Origin: CAVQZC01 sp963718315
GTDB lineage: Bacteria > Actinomycetota > Thermoleophilia > Gaiellales > JAICJC01
NCBI GenBank assembly: GCA_963718315.1
Contig: CAVQZC010000006.1
Coordinates: 1-64,000, forward strand
DNA length: 64,000 nucleotides
Direction: 5' to 3'
In this document: one piece after another, positions 1 through 8,126 of the stretch
How positions within the stretch are numbered: the stretch's first letter is position 1
Layout of the letters: every line of letters begins with the position of its first letter
Made by a program: the position numbers and the translations under genes
The notes under the pieces: generated by a model
Told to the model about the DNA's origin: nothing
Seen by the model: only the letters and a program-made list of their open reading frames with translations
Database searches by the model: none

Positions 1-76
1 CACCAGCCTGTCGACGATGTCTTACAGCAGCCCCACAGGCTCGTATCCCACTTTCTCGCTGACGCCCCTCACATCT

Positions 77-108
77 GTAAGTTGCACCTTACGTAAGAGT
101 GTGCTTAC
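77..108 (+). promoter_or_regulatory. Tandem inverted-repeat operator upstream of arsR-type gene
   Basis: Two copies of GTAAG-N6-CTTAC lie end to end (77-92 and 93-108), sharing the palindrome TTACGTAA at their junction. The second copy stops two bases before the ATG at 111. Dyads of this kind beside an ArsR-family gene are typical autoregulatory operators, so self-repression is inferred. The operator also covers the alternative GTG start at 99, which favours the ATG at 111. Confidence 0.7.
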
Positions 109-110
109 AT

Positions 111-434
111 ATGAGCGTGGACGTCGCCCTGAAAGCCATCGCCAACCCGCACCGCCGCGAGATTCTGCGGCTGGTCGGGATCGGTGAGCTGTCGGCAGGC
201 GAGATCGCAGAGCGGTTCGACGTCAGCCGCCCGGCGGTCTCGCAACACCTGTCTGTCTTGAAGGAGGCGGGGCTGGTGGACGAACGGCGAGACGGCACAC
301 GGCGCCTCTACCGCGCGAATCCCAACGGTCTGGTCGAGCTGCGCGACTACCTCGATCAGTTCTGGGGCGAGCGGCTGGATGCGCTGAAACGGGAAGCCGA
401 ACGTGAGGAGGAGAGACGTGGCAAGCACAGCTGA
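111..434 (+). CDS. ArsR-family winged-helix transcriptional regulator
   Basis: This 107-residue protein is a single HTH_20/ArsR-type winged helix. It opens with LKAIANPHRREILRLV, followed by the recognition-helix region DVSRPAVSQHLSVLKEAGLV and a wing with RRDGTRRLYRA. It lacks the CxC metal site of ArsR/SmtB sensors, so metal sensing is unlikely. Such regulators commonly precede AHSA1-domain genes, and this one overlaps the start of one by 17 bases, implying one transcript. The ATG at 111 is chosen over GTG at 99 because the upstream dyad operator occupies the earlier start. The natural signal cannot be read from the sequence. Confidence 0.9.
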   Translation: MSVDVALKAIANPHRREILRLVGIGELSAGEIAERFDVSRPAVSQHLSVLKEAGLVDERRDGTRRLYRANPNGLVELRDYLDQFWGERLDALKREAEREEERRGKHS

Positions 435-900
435 GACGCTCGCGGTGACCCGCGAGCTGACCATCGACGCCCGCCCGGACACGGTGTGGGAGTTCCTGGT
501 CGACCCGCTCAAGGCGGCCCTCTGGATGGGAGGCTCGGTCGAGTTCGACACCCGCCCGGGTGGCCTCTACAAGGTCGACGTGCTGACCGGCAACACGGCC
601 CGCGGCCAGTTCGTGGAGATCGATCCGCCGCGGCGGCTGGTGTGGTCATGGGGCTGGGAGCCGGAGGACGGAGCGCCCTTCGGGATGCCCCCGGGCAGCA
701 CCACGGTCGAGGTCGACCTGACCCCGGTCGGCGAGGGCACGCACATCAGGTTCGTGCACTCCGGGCTGCCGACGGAGGAGGCCGCAGCGCGGCACGGCGA
801 GGGATGGGATCACTACCTCGGCCGGTTTGCGGTCGCCGCCGCCGGCGGAGACCCGGGCCGCGATCCATGGCTCGACACCACGCCGGAGCAGAGGAGGTAG
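418..900 (+). CDS. SRPBCC/AHSA1 domain protein
   Basis: This protein of about 160 residues has the AHSA1 (activator of Hsp90 ATPase homologue 1-like) form of the START/SRPBCC fold. Visible signs are an N-terminal strand with ELTIDARPDTVWEFLVDP, then GGLYKVDVL, a PPRRLVWSWGW segment and a long C-terminal helix with GWDHYLGRFA. The family binds hydrophobic ligands in a deep pocket, and the ligand here is unknown. GTG 418 follows a strong gaggaggag ribosome site. The gene overlaps the ArsR stop and is followed four bases later by a VOC gene, so the three form one operon. The ArsR plus AHSA1 pairing is common in actinobacteria. Confidence 0.85.
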   Translation: MASTAETLAVTRELTIDARPDTVWEFLVDPLKAALWMGGSVEFDTRPGGLYKVDVLTGNTARGQFVEIDPPRRLVWSWGWEPEDGAPFGMPPGSTTVEVDLTPVGEGTHIRFVHSGLPTEEAAARHGEGWDHYLGRFAVAAAGGDPGRDPWLDTTPEQRR

Positions 901-904
901 CACG

Positions 905-1252
905 GTGCCGCACCCGGTAGTCCACTTCGAGGTAACCGGCCGCGACGTCGGCAAGCTCCACGCGTTCTACGACGAGCTGTTCGGCTGGAAGACGCAGGCC
1001 GTGCCAGGGATGGAGTACGTCCTGGTGGAGAAGGAGGGCGACGGGATCGCCGGCGGCATTGGCCAGACACCGGAAGGCGCCGACGGGATCGTCACCTTCT
1101 ACGTCCAGGCCGAGGATCCGCAGGCGGTGCTCGACCAGGCCGAGCGGCTGGGCGGAACCGTTGTGAAGGAGGTCGACGTGATGCCTCAGGTGACGCTGGC
1201 GATGTTCGCCGACCCGGACGGCAACGTCATCGGGGTGGTCAAGGGGCCCTAG
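905..1252 (+). CDS. VOC-family (glyoxalase/bleomycin-resistance fold) protein
   Basis: This 115-residue protein has the beta-alpha-beta-beta-beta pattern of the vicinal oxygen chelate family: VVHFEVTGRDVGKLHAFYDELFGW near the N-terminus (split in two blocks) and MFADPDGNVIGVV at the C-terminus. It is similar to the small actinobacterial 'VOC family' proteins found next to AHSA1 genes. Members range from dioxygenases to drug-binding proteins, so no reaction is assigned. The start GTG 905 lies four bases after the upstream stop. Its last 14 bases overlap the end of the converging transporter gene. Confidence 0.85.
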   Translation: MPHPVVHFEVTGRDVGKLHAFYDELFGWKTQAVPGMEYVLVEKEGDGIAGGIGQTPEGADGIVTFYVQAEDPQAVLDQAERLGGTVVKEVDVMPQVTLAMFADPDGNVIGVVKGP

Positions 1253-2999
1253 GCCTCGAACGCGGCGCAGCATCCTCGCGCCGGACACGCGGGGCAGTCT
1301 CACGCCGGGTCGCCCGCTCGCGCTCCCGTTCACGGGGCGGGGCGGGCGACTCGGTCGCCGGCTTGCCGCGGGCGAGCGACGCGGCCGCGGCCACCAGGCA
1401 GGCGATGATCGAGAACGTGAAGGCAGCGTGGAGACCGTCGCGGAACGGCGCCGAGATCAGGTTCGGGAAGAAGGTCGGCCCGGTCAGAGCCGCCTGATTG
1501 GCAGCCGAGAGGCCGTGCAAGGCGCTCGGCCCGACCAGGTGCTGGATCGGGTTGTAGCCGAGGAAGGCGGCGAAGAGGATCGAGACCGGGGGCAGGTGGG
1601 CGATCCTCGAGGCATCGGCGTGCGAGACCCCGTGCGCCTGCAGACCACTCAGCATCGCTTCGGGAAGGCTGCTCGACAGCCCGATGATCATCAAGGTGAA
1701 GAAGATCCCCACCGACATCACCTGCGCGGAGTTCTGGAAGGTCTGGTTCATCGCCCCTCCGGCGCCGCGGTCGGCGGGGGGCAGGCTGTTCATCACAGCC
1801 GCGCGGTTGGGTGAGGCGAACATGCCCATCGACAGGCCGATCATCGCCAGGATCGCGGCGAATGCCGCATACTCGAAGTCGGTCGGCAGCAACAACAGCA
1901 GCCCGAAGCTGAACGCCGAGCAGAGCATCCCGGCCGTGGCAAAAGGCCGTGCGCCGAACTTGTCGGAGAGGTACCCCGATGTCGGGCCGGCCACCAGCAT
2001 GCCCAGCGTCAGCGGCAGCATGTAGATGCCGGCCCAGAGCGGGGTCTGCTCGAAGCTGTAGCCGTGCTCCGGCAGCCAGATCCCCTGCAGCCAGATGATC
2101 AGCATGAACATCAGGCCACCGCGGGCGACCGCCGACAGGAACGTCGAGAGGGTGCCGAAGGTGAACGCGCGGATGCGGAACAGCGGCAGCCGGAACATCG
2201 GCTCGGCGACGCGCTGCTCGATGATCACGAACGCGATCAGGCTGAGCGCGGCACAGGCCATCAGCACGATCACCCGCGGGCTCGTCCAGCCGGTGGCGTG
2301 GCCGCCGTAGGGGCGGATGCCGTAGGTGACCGAGACCATGATCAGGATCAGGCCGAGGGCGAACGTCACGTTGCCCCACCAGTCGATCGGGGCGGGCCGG
2401 CGGATGCCGCGCTCCTCGAGCTTCATGTACGCCCAGACGGTGCCGAACAGCCCCACCGGCACCGAGATCAGGAACACCAGGCGCCAGTCGATCGGCGCCA
2501 GCAGGCCGCCCAGGATCAGCCCGACGAACATGCCGCTGACGCCGACGATGTTGTTGATGCCGAGCGCCATCCCTCGCTGGTTGCGCGGGAAAGCGTCGGT
2601 GATGATGGCCGCGGCGTTGGCCAGCAGGCATGCGCCGCCAAGCCCCTGGACAAGCCGGAACACGATCAGGTACGTGGCTCCGGCCTGGCCGGTCATCCAG
2701 TCGATGGCCAGGAGCAGCGAGGCGACGGTGTAGATGACGAAGCCGAGGTTGTAGATCTTGACGCGGCCGTAGATGTCGCCCAGCCGGCCCAGGCTGACGA
2801 TCAGGACGCTGGTCACGACCAGGTAGCCGAGGATCATCCACAACAGGTAGAAGCTGTTCGACGGGACCAGAGGATCCAGCTTGATGCCGCGGAAGATGTC
2901 CGGCATCGCGATCAGCGTGATCGACGCGTCGAGGGTCGCCAGCAGGACGGCCAGGGTCGTGTTCGAGAGCGCAAGCCACTTGTACCGATCCCCGTCCAT
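1239..2999 (-). CDS. MFS drug-efflux transporter, DHA2 (14-helix) type
   Basis: This protein of about 586 residues has 14 predicted membrane helices, starting with LALSNTTLAVLLATLDASI and including the loop motif GRLGDIYGRVKIY between helices 2 and 3. That is the signature of the EmrB/QacA (DHA2) proton-coupled efflux family. The C-terminal tail after the last helix is hydrophilic and arginine-rich. ATG 2999 is used, with GTG 3005 as an alternative. A long upstream extension in the same frame has no transporter character and is rejected. The gene diverges from a MarR regulator across a 42-base gap, the usual arrangement for a MarR-controlled pump. The substrate is unknown. Confidence 0.9.
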   Translation of the reverse strand: MDGDRYKWLALSNTTLAVLLATLDASITLIAMPDIFRGIKLDPLVPSNSFYLLWMILGYLVVTSVLIVSLGRLGDIYGRVKIYNLGFVIYTVASLLLAIDWMTGQAGATYLIVFRLVQGLGGACLLANAAAIITDAFPRNQRGMALGINNIVGVSGMFVGLILGGLLAPIDWRLVFLISVPVGLFGTVWAYMKLEERGIRRPAPIDWWGNVTFALGLILIMVSVTYGIRPYGGHATGWTSPRVIVLMACAALSLIAFVIIEQRVAEPMFRLPLFRIRAFTFGTLSTFLSAVARGGLMFMLIIWLQGIWLPEHGYSFEQTPLWAGIYMLPLTLGMLVAGPTSGYLSDKFGARPFATAGMLCSAFSFGLLLLLPTDFEYAAFAAILAMIGLSMGMFASPNRAAVMNSLPPADRGAGGAMNQTFQNSAQVMSVGIFFTLMIIGLSSSLPEAMLSGLQAHGVSHADASRIAHLPPVSILFAAFLGYNPIQHLVGPSALHGLSAANQAALTGPTFFPNLISAPFRDGLHAAFTFSIIACLVAAAASLARGKPATESPAPPRERERERATRRETAPRVRREDAAPRSRPRAP

Positions 3000-3009
3000 G
3001 CCCACATCG

Positions 3010-3037
3010 TACAGACAGACTGTTAAGTTAAGCTGTA
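3010..3037. promoter_or_regulatory. Palindromic region between the pump and the MarR gene
   Basis: The 42-base divergent intergenic region holds TACAG (3010-3014) and CTGTA (3033-3037) as an inverted repeat, and between them the odd-centred palindrome TTAAGTTAA (3023-3031). MarR proteins bind AT-rich dyads in such gaps, so this is the likely operator for both genes. This is inference from position and symmetry. Confidence 0.5.
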
Positions 3038-3041
3038 GATC

Positions 3042-3500
3042 ATGACGGACACGCGTGAACTCGCAGGAGAACTCCGGGTCGTGCTCGGCCGGCTGGTGCG
3101 CCGGATGCGCGCCGAGCGCGACGAGGAAGCGCTGAGCCTTCGCAAGGTGACGGTGCTGGGCCGGCTCGACCGGGCCGGGCCTGCGGGGGTCAGCGACCTG
3201 GCCGCCGACGAACGGGTGCGCCCACAGTCGATGGCGGCGACCGTCGCGTCGCTGGTCGACGCCGGACTGGTCGACCGCCGGCCGGATCCCGCCGACGGAC
3301 GCCGCGTCCTGATCGACCTTTTGCCCGCCGGCCGGGCCGCGCTCGAGGCCGACCGCCGCCGCCGCATCGACTGGCTTGCCAACACGATTGAGCGTGACCT
3401 GACCGTTCGCGAGCAGCGGGTGCTCGCCGAGGCGGCGGAGCTGCTGGCGCGCCTCACCGAGGGCGATGCCGGCCGCCGCCGTGGCGACGGCCGGCCCTGA
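3042..3500 (+). CDS. MarR-family transcriptional regulator
   Basis: This 152-residue protein has the MarR winged-helix plan: an N-terminal dimer helix, an HTH around residues 45-80 with VSDLAADERVRPQSMAATV, then the wing DPADGRRVLIDL and long C-terminal dimer helices. The DGRR wing motif is characteristic. It diverges from the DHA2 efflux gene and probably represses it, with relief by a phenolic or drug-like ligand, as in other MarR-pump pairs. ATG 3042 begins right after the putative operator. No cysteine redox switch is seen. Confidence 0.9.
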   Translation: MTDTRELAGELRVVLGRLVRRMRAERDEEALSLRKVTVLGRLDRAGPAGVSDLAADERVRPQSMAATVASLVDAGLVDRRPDPADGRRVLIDLLPAGRAALEADRRRRIDWLANTIERDLTVREQRVLAEAAELLARLTEGDAGRRRGDGRP

Positions 3501-3508
3501 CCGACGGG

Positions 3509-4450
3509 CTAAATCCCGAATCCGGCCCGCATCGAGATGGTCGACGCGTCGTTCGCGTGACCGAGCAGCGGTAGGCCCAGCAGCTGCTCGGTCGTCTTCA
3601 ACAGGCTGTAGTGGCTGAACAGCGTCGCCACGCGGCGCCCAGCGGGGATGTAGGGGCTGAGGGCCAGCAGGGCGACGTGGCAGCTGGGATCGGTCGTGTT
3701 GCCGAGGCAGTCCTCGCCGGCCCTCGGCGTCGAGCCGTTCAGATCCCAGCCCTCGTCCCAGGTGACGAAGACCACCACCTGGCCTGACTGGTACAGCTGG
3801 CTGTTCGTGATCAGCCCGATCCATGATCGCAGCCACGCATCGCCGGTGGCCACGCCGCAGTTATGCATATCGTCGCACAGGTTCGGCGTAATCATCGTGT
3901 AGCGCGCGAGCGTGCCGTTCGCCAGCGCGTCATACAATGCGCCCGACCCGGTGCTGCCGAGGTTGATGTCATGCTGCCTGCACGTCGGTAGGAGAGCTGT
4001 GTAGTACGTGGCGGGGTTGTGACGACGCGCGTAGATCGTCGTGCCGGTATATGCGCAGGGGTTGGCCATCGACTCCGCGTACCCACTCCACGAACCCGCC
4101 TGCGTGAAGACCGAAGGACCGGCCACCTTGCAGCCGATGCAGGCCGGGTTCTGACCGTTGGTGATCGCAATGTAGTTCGCCCAGGACAGGTGCGTCACGT
4201 TGTGGTCGTTGGTCGCCACTCCGCACGAGTTTGCAACCTGGTTGATGAACGGGGCATCCGACTGCCCGATCAGCTGCGGGTAGGAGTGGTTCTCCATCAT
4301 GATCACGATGACGTGCTTGTACGTGGCCGGGTGGCCCGTCATGGTTCCGCACATCGGCGGCGATGACGCCGCACTGCTGGTCGCGGTTGCGGCAGGGCCG
4401 GAAAGCATCACGGCCGCTGCCAGGGCGATGAGTGTGCATGTGCGTCTCAT
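3509..4450 (-). CDS. Secreted phosphoesterase (acid phosphatase/phospholipase C superfamily)
   Basis: The protein (about 313 residues) starts with a signal peptide (MRRTCTLIALAAAVMLSG, cleaved near ATA-TSSA). It matches the 'phosphoesterase family' related to AcpA and non-haemolytic phospholipase C: HVIVIMMENHSYPQLIG near residue 50 carries the metal-binding ENHS region, followed by THLSWANYIAITNG and later VFVTWDEGWD. Many cysteines fit an exported protein. It probably hydrolyses phosphomonoesters or lipid phosphodiesters outside the cell. TTG 4459 has a better spaced GGGAG ribosome site than ATG 4450, so either start is possible. It converges on the MarR gene. Confidence 0.82.
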   Translation of the reverse strand: MRRTCTLIALAAAVMLSGPAATATSSAASSPPMCGTMTGHPATYKHVIVIMMENHSYPQLIGQSDAPFINQVANSCGVATNDHNVTHLSWANYIAITNGQNPACIGCKVAGPSVFTQAGSWSGYAESMANPCAYTGTTIYARRHNPATYYTALLPTCRQHDINLGSTGSGALYDALANGTLARYTMITPNLCDDMHNCGVATGDAWLRSWIGLITNSQLYQSGQVVVFVTWDEGWDLNGSTPRAGEDCLGNTTDPSCHVALLALSPYIPAGRRVATLFSHYSLLKTTEQLLGLPLLGHANDASTISMRAGFGI

Positions 4451-4516
4451 GCACTGCAACTTCGCTCCCTGTCAATAGCCGGTGGGTGGCTATTCAGATC
4501 ACATACAGTTAGAGGC

Positions 4517-4558
4517 CGTTATCGCATTCGTGTACGTATAGATCGAATGCGGTTAACG
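4517..4558 (-). terminator. Inverted repeat after the GGDEF-EAL gene
   Basis: CGCATTCG (4523-4530) and CGAATGCG (4544-4551) form a perfect 8-base stem with a 13-base loop, extended outward by CGTTA/TAACG with one bulge. It lies just after the stop of the GGDEF-EAL gene and before the phosphoesterase gene on the same strand. No T-run follows, so it may be a terminator hairpin or a protein-binding dyad. Confidence 0.45.
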
Positions 4559-4586
4559 CCGGGTGAAGTGTCAGCCGCGAGGCCGC

Positions 4587-6878
4587 TCAGGCTGCGCGCT
4601 GCGCCGGGAAGGAGAGGCCCTTCGCCGGGGCCGGGCGGCCGATGTGGTAGCCCTGCGCCATGTCGCAGCCGAGGCGGCTGAGGATGTCCAGCGTCGACTG
4701 CTCCTCGACGCCCTCCGCGACCACCTGCAGGCCGAGCGCGTGCGCGAGCTCGACGGTGGCGCGGATCAGCGCGTGATCCTTTGTCCGCTCGTCCCGCGCC
4801 AGCTCGGTCAGGAACGTGCGGTCGAGCTTCAGCTCGCCGATCGTCAGCCGGCTCAGGTAGGGCAGCGACGTGAAGCCGGCGCCGAAGTCGTCGATCGAGA
4901 CGACGCAGCCGAGCTCGCACAGCTGGTCGACGACCTGCTTGCAGCGATCGAAGTCGGAGATGATCGTGGTCTCGGTGATCTCCAGCACCAGCGCGGTGCC
5001 GGGCACGCCGTGATGTCGCAGGCGGTCGCTGACCAGGTCGGAGAAGCCGGTGTCCATGATGTTGGTGGCCGAGACGTTGACCGACACCGAGAGGGTGTCA
5101 CCCGCGGCGCGCCAGCGGGCACACTGGGCGAGCGCCTCGTCGAGCACCAGCGTGGTCAGCTCGCGCATCAGGCCGGCCTCCTCGGCCAGCGGGATGAACT
5201 CCAGCGGCGGGATGAAGCCCAGCCGCGGGTGCGGCCAGCGAACCAGGGCCTCGACCGCGGAGACCCGGCCGTCGCGGAGATTCACCTGAGGCTGGTAGTG
5301 CACCTCGAGCTGGTGCGTCCGGATCGCGGCCCGCAGATCGTCGAGCAGCGTCAGCCGGTCGGTCGCATGGTCAAGACCCTGCTCGTACAGCTCGAACGGC
5401 GATCCCGACTGCTTGGCGCGGTACATCGCCTGGTCGGCGCACCGCATCAGCTCTTCGGCGTCGTCCGCGTGGTGGGGCGCGACGGCGATCCCGATGCTGG
5501 CTCCGACGCGGACGCTGACCATCTCCAGCTCGAACGGCTCGCTCAGCGCCTGCGAGATGCGGGCAGCGGTCGTCACCCCGCGCTCCGGGCCGCCGTCGAC
5601 CAGGAGCACGGCGAACTCGTCGCCGCCGATGCGCAGGAGCAGGTCGGAGTCGCCCAGGCACGGAGTGATCCGGGCGCCGATCATGCCCAGGAGCTGGTCG
5701 CCGGCCGGGTGCCCGAACGAGTCGTTGACCTCCTTGAAGTGGTTGAGGTCGACGAACAGGAACGAGACGACCCGCGGCGCGGTCGCGGAGTCGGCGTGGT
5801 CGGCGAAGAGGCCGTCGAGCACCGCCGCCAGGCGCCGGCGGTTACCGAGTCCGGTCAGCTGGTCGGTGACGGCCTGGCGGTGGCGCTCCTCGGTCAGGCT
5901 GCGCAGGCTGCGCACCGACAGGGCGAGACGGACGCCGACCACCAGCAGGGTGGCGCCGGCGAGCGCGACGGCGGCCGTGCCGACCCCGCTCGCGCTTCCT
6001 GCCAGCACCACGAGCAGGGCGGCTGCGGCTCCCAGACCGGGCAGCACGAAGCCCGGCGCCGGCTGGTGCGCGAGCACGTTCAGCTTGCCGGGTCGAACCC
6101 ACACCGCCAGCGACATCAGGAAGATGGCGGTGGGCCACGCGATGCCGTCGGCGACGACACCGACATGGGTCGATCCTGCCGAGGGCAGCAGGTTGTACGT
6201 GTCGCCGACCGCGGTCACGGCGCAGCCGAGGGCGAAGGGGAGCCAGGGGCCGCGCCGGCGGACGAGCACGGCGCTGCCGCCGACGACCATCATCGCCAGC
6301 AGCACGTCGCCGACCGGATAGACCAGGTTGGTGACGACCGAGGCGCTGCCGCCGCCGGCCACGCGGTGGATGTCGTGGAATGCGAAGGCTGCCAGCAGGG
6401 CGGAGGCGCCCAGTCCGGCGACCGCGCCGTCCAGCCAGGTGGCGGGCACCAGCCGGCTCGACTCCTTGCGCACCATCAGCACCAGCGCGAGGTAGGCGAT
6501 CGGGTAGAAGGCCAGGTAGAAGACGTCGGCGACCGATGGCACCGGGGCCTCGGCGCCGTGCAACGTCTCGATGGTCAGCGCGATGTCGCCCAGCGTCCAC
6601 ATCAGGATCGCGCCGCCGAGCGCCAGCGGCAGGCCCCGCTGCACCCCGCGGCGCAGGGCGTAGCCGAAGGCGAGGCCGCAGAGGACGACCTCGAAGGCGC
6701 ATACCGCCCACCCGTCAAGCCAGGTGGAGGACTGGTCCACGGGCCGGGCGATCAGCGAGATGAGATAGCCGGCCAGCAGCGCGCCGAGCAACGCGTACGC
6801 CGCCCAGACGGACGAGAGGCGCCGGGTGTGCGGCGCGTCGGGAGATGCGTGTCCCGTCGGGGGATGGAGCGTCGACAC
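4587..6878 (-). CDS. Membrane-anchored GGDEF-EAL cyclic-di-GMP enzyme
   Basis: This 763-residue protein has about nine N-terminal hydrophobic helices (residues 20-330), then a GGDEF domain with an intact RIGGDEFAVLL site (near residue 419), then an EAL domain with VEALVRWP (near 543) and DDFGAG (near 668). All key motifs are intact, so both diguanylate cyclase and phosphodiesterase activity are possible, with the membrane part as sensor. A canonical RxxD inhibitory site was not clearly seen. The start GTG 6878 lies before a short polar leader. The gene stands alone, so the signal and output cannot be inferred from neighbours. Confidence 0.93.
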   Translation of the reverse strand: MSTLHPPTGHASPDAPHTRRLSSVWAAYALLGALLAGYLISLIARPVDQSSTWLDGWAVCAFEVVLCGLAFGYALRRGVQRGLPLALGGAILMWTLGDIALTIETLHGAEAPVPSVADVFYLAFYPIAYLALVLMVRKESSRLVPATWLDGAVAGLGASALLAAFAFHDIHRVAGGGSASVVTNLVYPVGDVLLAMMVVGGSAVLVRRRGPWLPFALGCAVTAVGDTYNLLPSAGSTHVGVVADGIAWPTAIFLMSLAVWVRPGKLNVLAHQPAPGFVLPGLGAAAALLVVLAGSASGVGTAAVALAGATLLVVGVRLALSVRSLRSLTEERHRQAVTDQLTGLGNRRRLAAVLDGLFADHADSATAPRVVSFLFVDLNHFKEVNDSFGHPAGDQLLGMIGARITPCLGDSDLLLRIGGDEFAVLLVDGGPERGVTTAARISQALSEPFELEMVSVRVGASIGIAVAPHHADDAEELMRCADQAMYRAKQSGSPFELYEQGLDHATDRLTLLDDLRAAIRTHQLEVHYQPQVNLRDGRVSAVEALVRWPHPRLGFIPPLEFIPLAEEAGLMRELTTLVLDEALAQCARWRAAGDTLSVSVNVSATNIMDTGFSDLVSDRLRHHGVPGTALVLEITETTIISDFDRCKQVVDQLCELGCVVSIDDFGAGFTSLPYLSRLTIGELKLDRTFLTELARDERTKDHALIRATVELAHALGLQVVAEGVEEQSTLDILSRLGCDMAQGYHIGRPAPAKGLSFPAQRAA

Positions 6879-6927
6879 GCCCCGACTATCGGCAGCCCTT
6901 ACGAAAACTTGACAACTTTTCGGACGC

Positions 6928-7569
6928 CTACGTAAAGGAGGGGCGACCGGCCAGCGCGTCGGGCCATCGCGGGTCGTCGCGGATCGGCGCCAGCTCGGCG
7001 TCTCCGGCGGCCTCCGCGGCGAGCTCCGGTCGCGCGGCGACCGCCGCCGCGAGGTGCTCGAGGGCGGCGTCGCGCTCTCCCATCTGTGCCTCGGTGCAGG
7101 CCAGGTTGAACCACAGCTCGGCCTTCTCCGGATAGTGGTCGAGCGCGTCGGTCAGCAGTTGCCTGGCCTCGGCGAACCGTCCATCGTCGAGCAGCGGGAA
7201 GACGTCGCGGTTCACCTCCCAGGAGCGGGGGGCGAAGGCGGCGCCGGGGGTGGCTCCGGCCGACAGCACGGTCGTCCCCGCCTCGAGCGCCACCGCGCCC
7301 CGCATCGCTCCCGGGTCGTCGATCAGGACGATCGTGCCCTCACCGGCCTCGAATCGCTCGCCGTTCACCGAGAACTCGGCGCGCCCGCTGAGCACCATGT
7401 ACAGCTCCTCGTGCGACGTGGTGCTCTCCTCGTGCTGCGGAATCAGCTCGGCCCCCGGCTCGTCCGCGCTCCATGCGTTGACGCCGAAGGCCCGGACTCC
7501 GAGGGCCTGCCGGATCGGTGTCCAGCCGTCGGGACGGCGGAGACTCTCGAGATGCTCGACCTGCACCAT
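6928..7569 (-). CDS. Cupin domain fused to a TPR-like helical domain
   Basis: This 213-residue protein has an N-terminal cupin (residues 35-110, with EESTTSHEELYMVLSGRAEF and a glycine-rich turn before VLIDDPG) and a C-terminal tetratricopeptide-like part (AELWFNLACTEAQMGERDAA). The cupin keeps a histidine/glutamate metal-site pattern (TSHEE), so metal binding is plausible. The fusion may act as a small ligand sensor or scaffold. No enzyme activity is assigned. ATG 7569 is chosen because coding resemblance ends there. Its start is only five bases from the divergent GNAT start, leaving no separate promoter space. Confidence 0.82.
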   Translation of the reverse strand: MVQVEHLESLRRPDGWTPIRQALGVRAFGVNAWSADEPGAELIPQHEESTTSHEELYMVLSGRAEFSVNGERFEAGEGTIVLIDDPGAMRGAVALEAGTTVLSAGATPGAAFAPRSWEVNRDVFPLLDDGRFAEARQLLTDALDHYPEKAELWFNLACTEAQMGERDAALEHLAAAVAARPELAAEAAGDAELAPIRDDPRWPDALAGRPSFT

Positions 7570-7573
7570 CTGT

Positions 7574-8119
7574 GTGATTATCGCGTCCCGATGCGGAGAC
7601 GAGGACATCTGGCCGTTCGTCGAGACGCGTCGGCTCGACCTGCTTCCGCTGCCCGGCGAGGCGGCCGGCGCGCTGATGGCAGGCGAGCGCGACCGTGCGC
7701 GCGAGCTGATCGGCGCCGAGCTGGCCGAGGACTGGCCGCTTGCCGATCTGGAGGACGTGCTCCCGCTCCAGCGGCTGGCCACGCCGTCGGCGGCGGCCTA
7801 CGGAATCTGGCTGGTGGTCGACCGCCAGACGGCCACCGTGATCGGCGACGTCGGGTTCATGGGCCCGCCGGGCGACGACGGCGACGTCGAGATCGGCTAC
7901 AGCGTGTCCGCCTCCCATCGCCGCCAGGGCGTCGCCGGCGAGGCGGTGGCAGGGCTGGTGGGCTGGGCGTTCGCCCAGCCGGACATCTCGGTCATCCACG
8001 CGCGCTGCGAGCCGGACAACGCGGGCTCGATCCGCGTGCTGGAGGGCAACGGCTTCACACCGGACGGCGTGGAGGGCGGCCGGCGGCGATTCGTGCGCCA
8101 CCGGCCACCCTCAGCCTGA
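7574..8119 (+). CDS. GNAT-family N-acetyltransferase (RimJ/RimL-like)
   Basis: This protein of about 181 residues has the acetyl-CoA-binding motif A of GNATs: VEIGYSVSASHRRQGVAGEA, with the R/QxxGxA pyrophosphate loop. It then has IHARCEPDNAGSIRVLEGNGF, typical of the RimJ-like 'acetyltransf_3' subgroup. These enzymes acetylate protein N-termini or small amines, and the acceptor here is unknown. The start is uncertain: GTG 7574 keeps the first strand (ETRRLDLLPLP) but lacks a clear ribosome site. It diverges head to head with the cupin-TPR gene and converges on the frameshifted pump. Confidence 0.83.
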   Translation: MIIASRCGDEDIWPFVETRRLDLLPLPGEAAGALMAGERDRARELIGAELAEDWPLADLEDVLPLQRLATPSAAAYGIWLVVDRQTATVIGDVGFMGPPGDDGDVEIGYSVSASHRRQGVAGEAVAGLVGWAFAQPDISVIHARCEPDNAGSIRVLEGNGFTPDGVEGGRRRFVRHRPPSA

Positions 8120-8126
8120 GACCTAC

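Noticed and set aside
1..76. Possible end of an upstream gene at the left edge
   Set aside because: No frame shows a recognisable protein end or hairpin in these bases; nothing could be supported.
2064..3026. Long plus-strand open frame opposite the DHA2 pump
   Set aside because: Mirror of a membrane protein gene. Its translation is dominated by Q, D, H and R and has no domain, as expected for a shadow frame in high-GC DNA.
4563..6935. Very long plus-strand open frame opposite the GGDEF-EAL gene
   Set aside because: The minus strand has intact GGDEF and EAL motifs. The plus frame is low-complexity and without domains.
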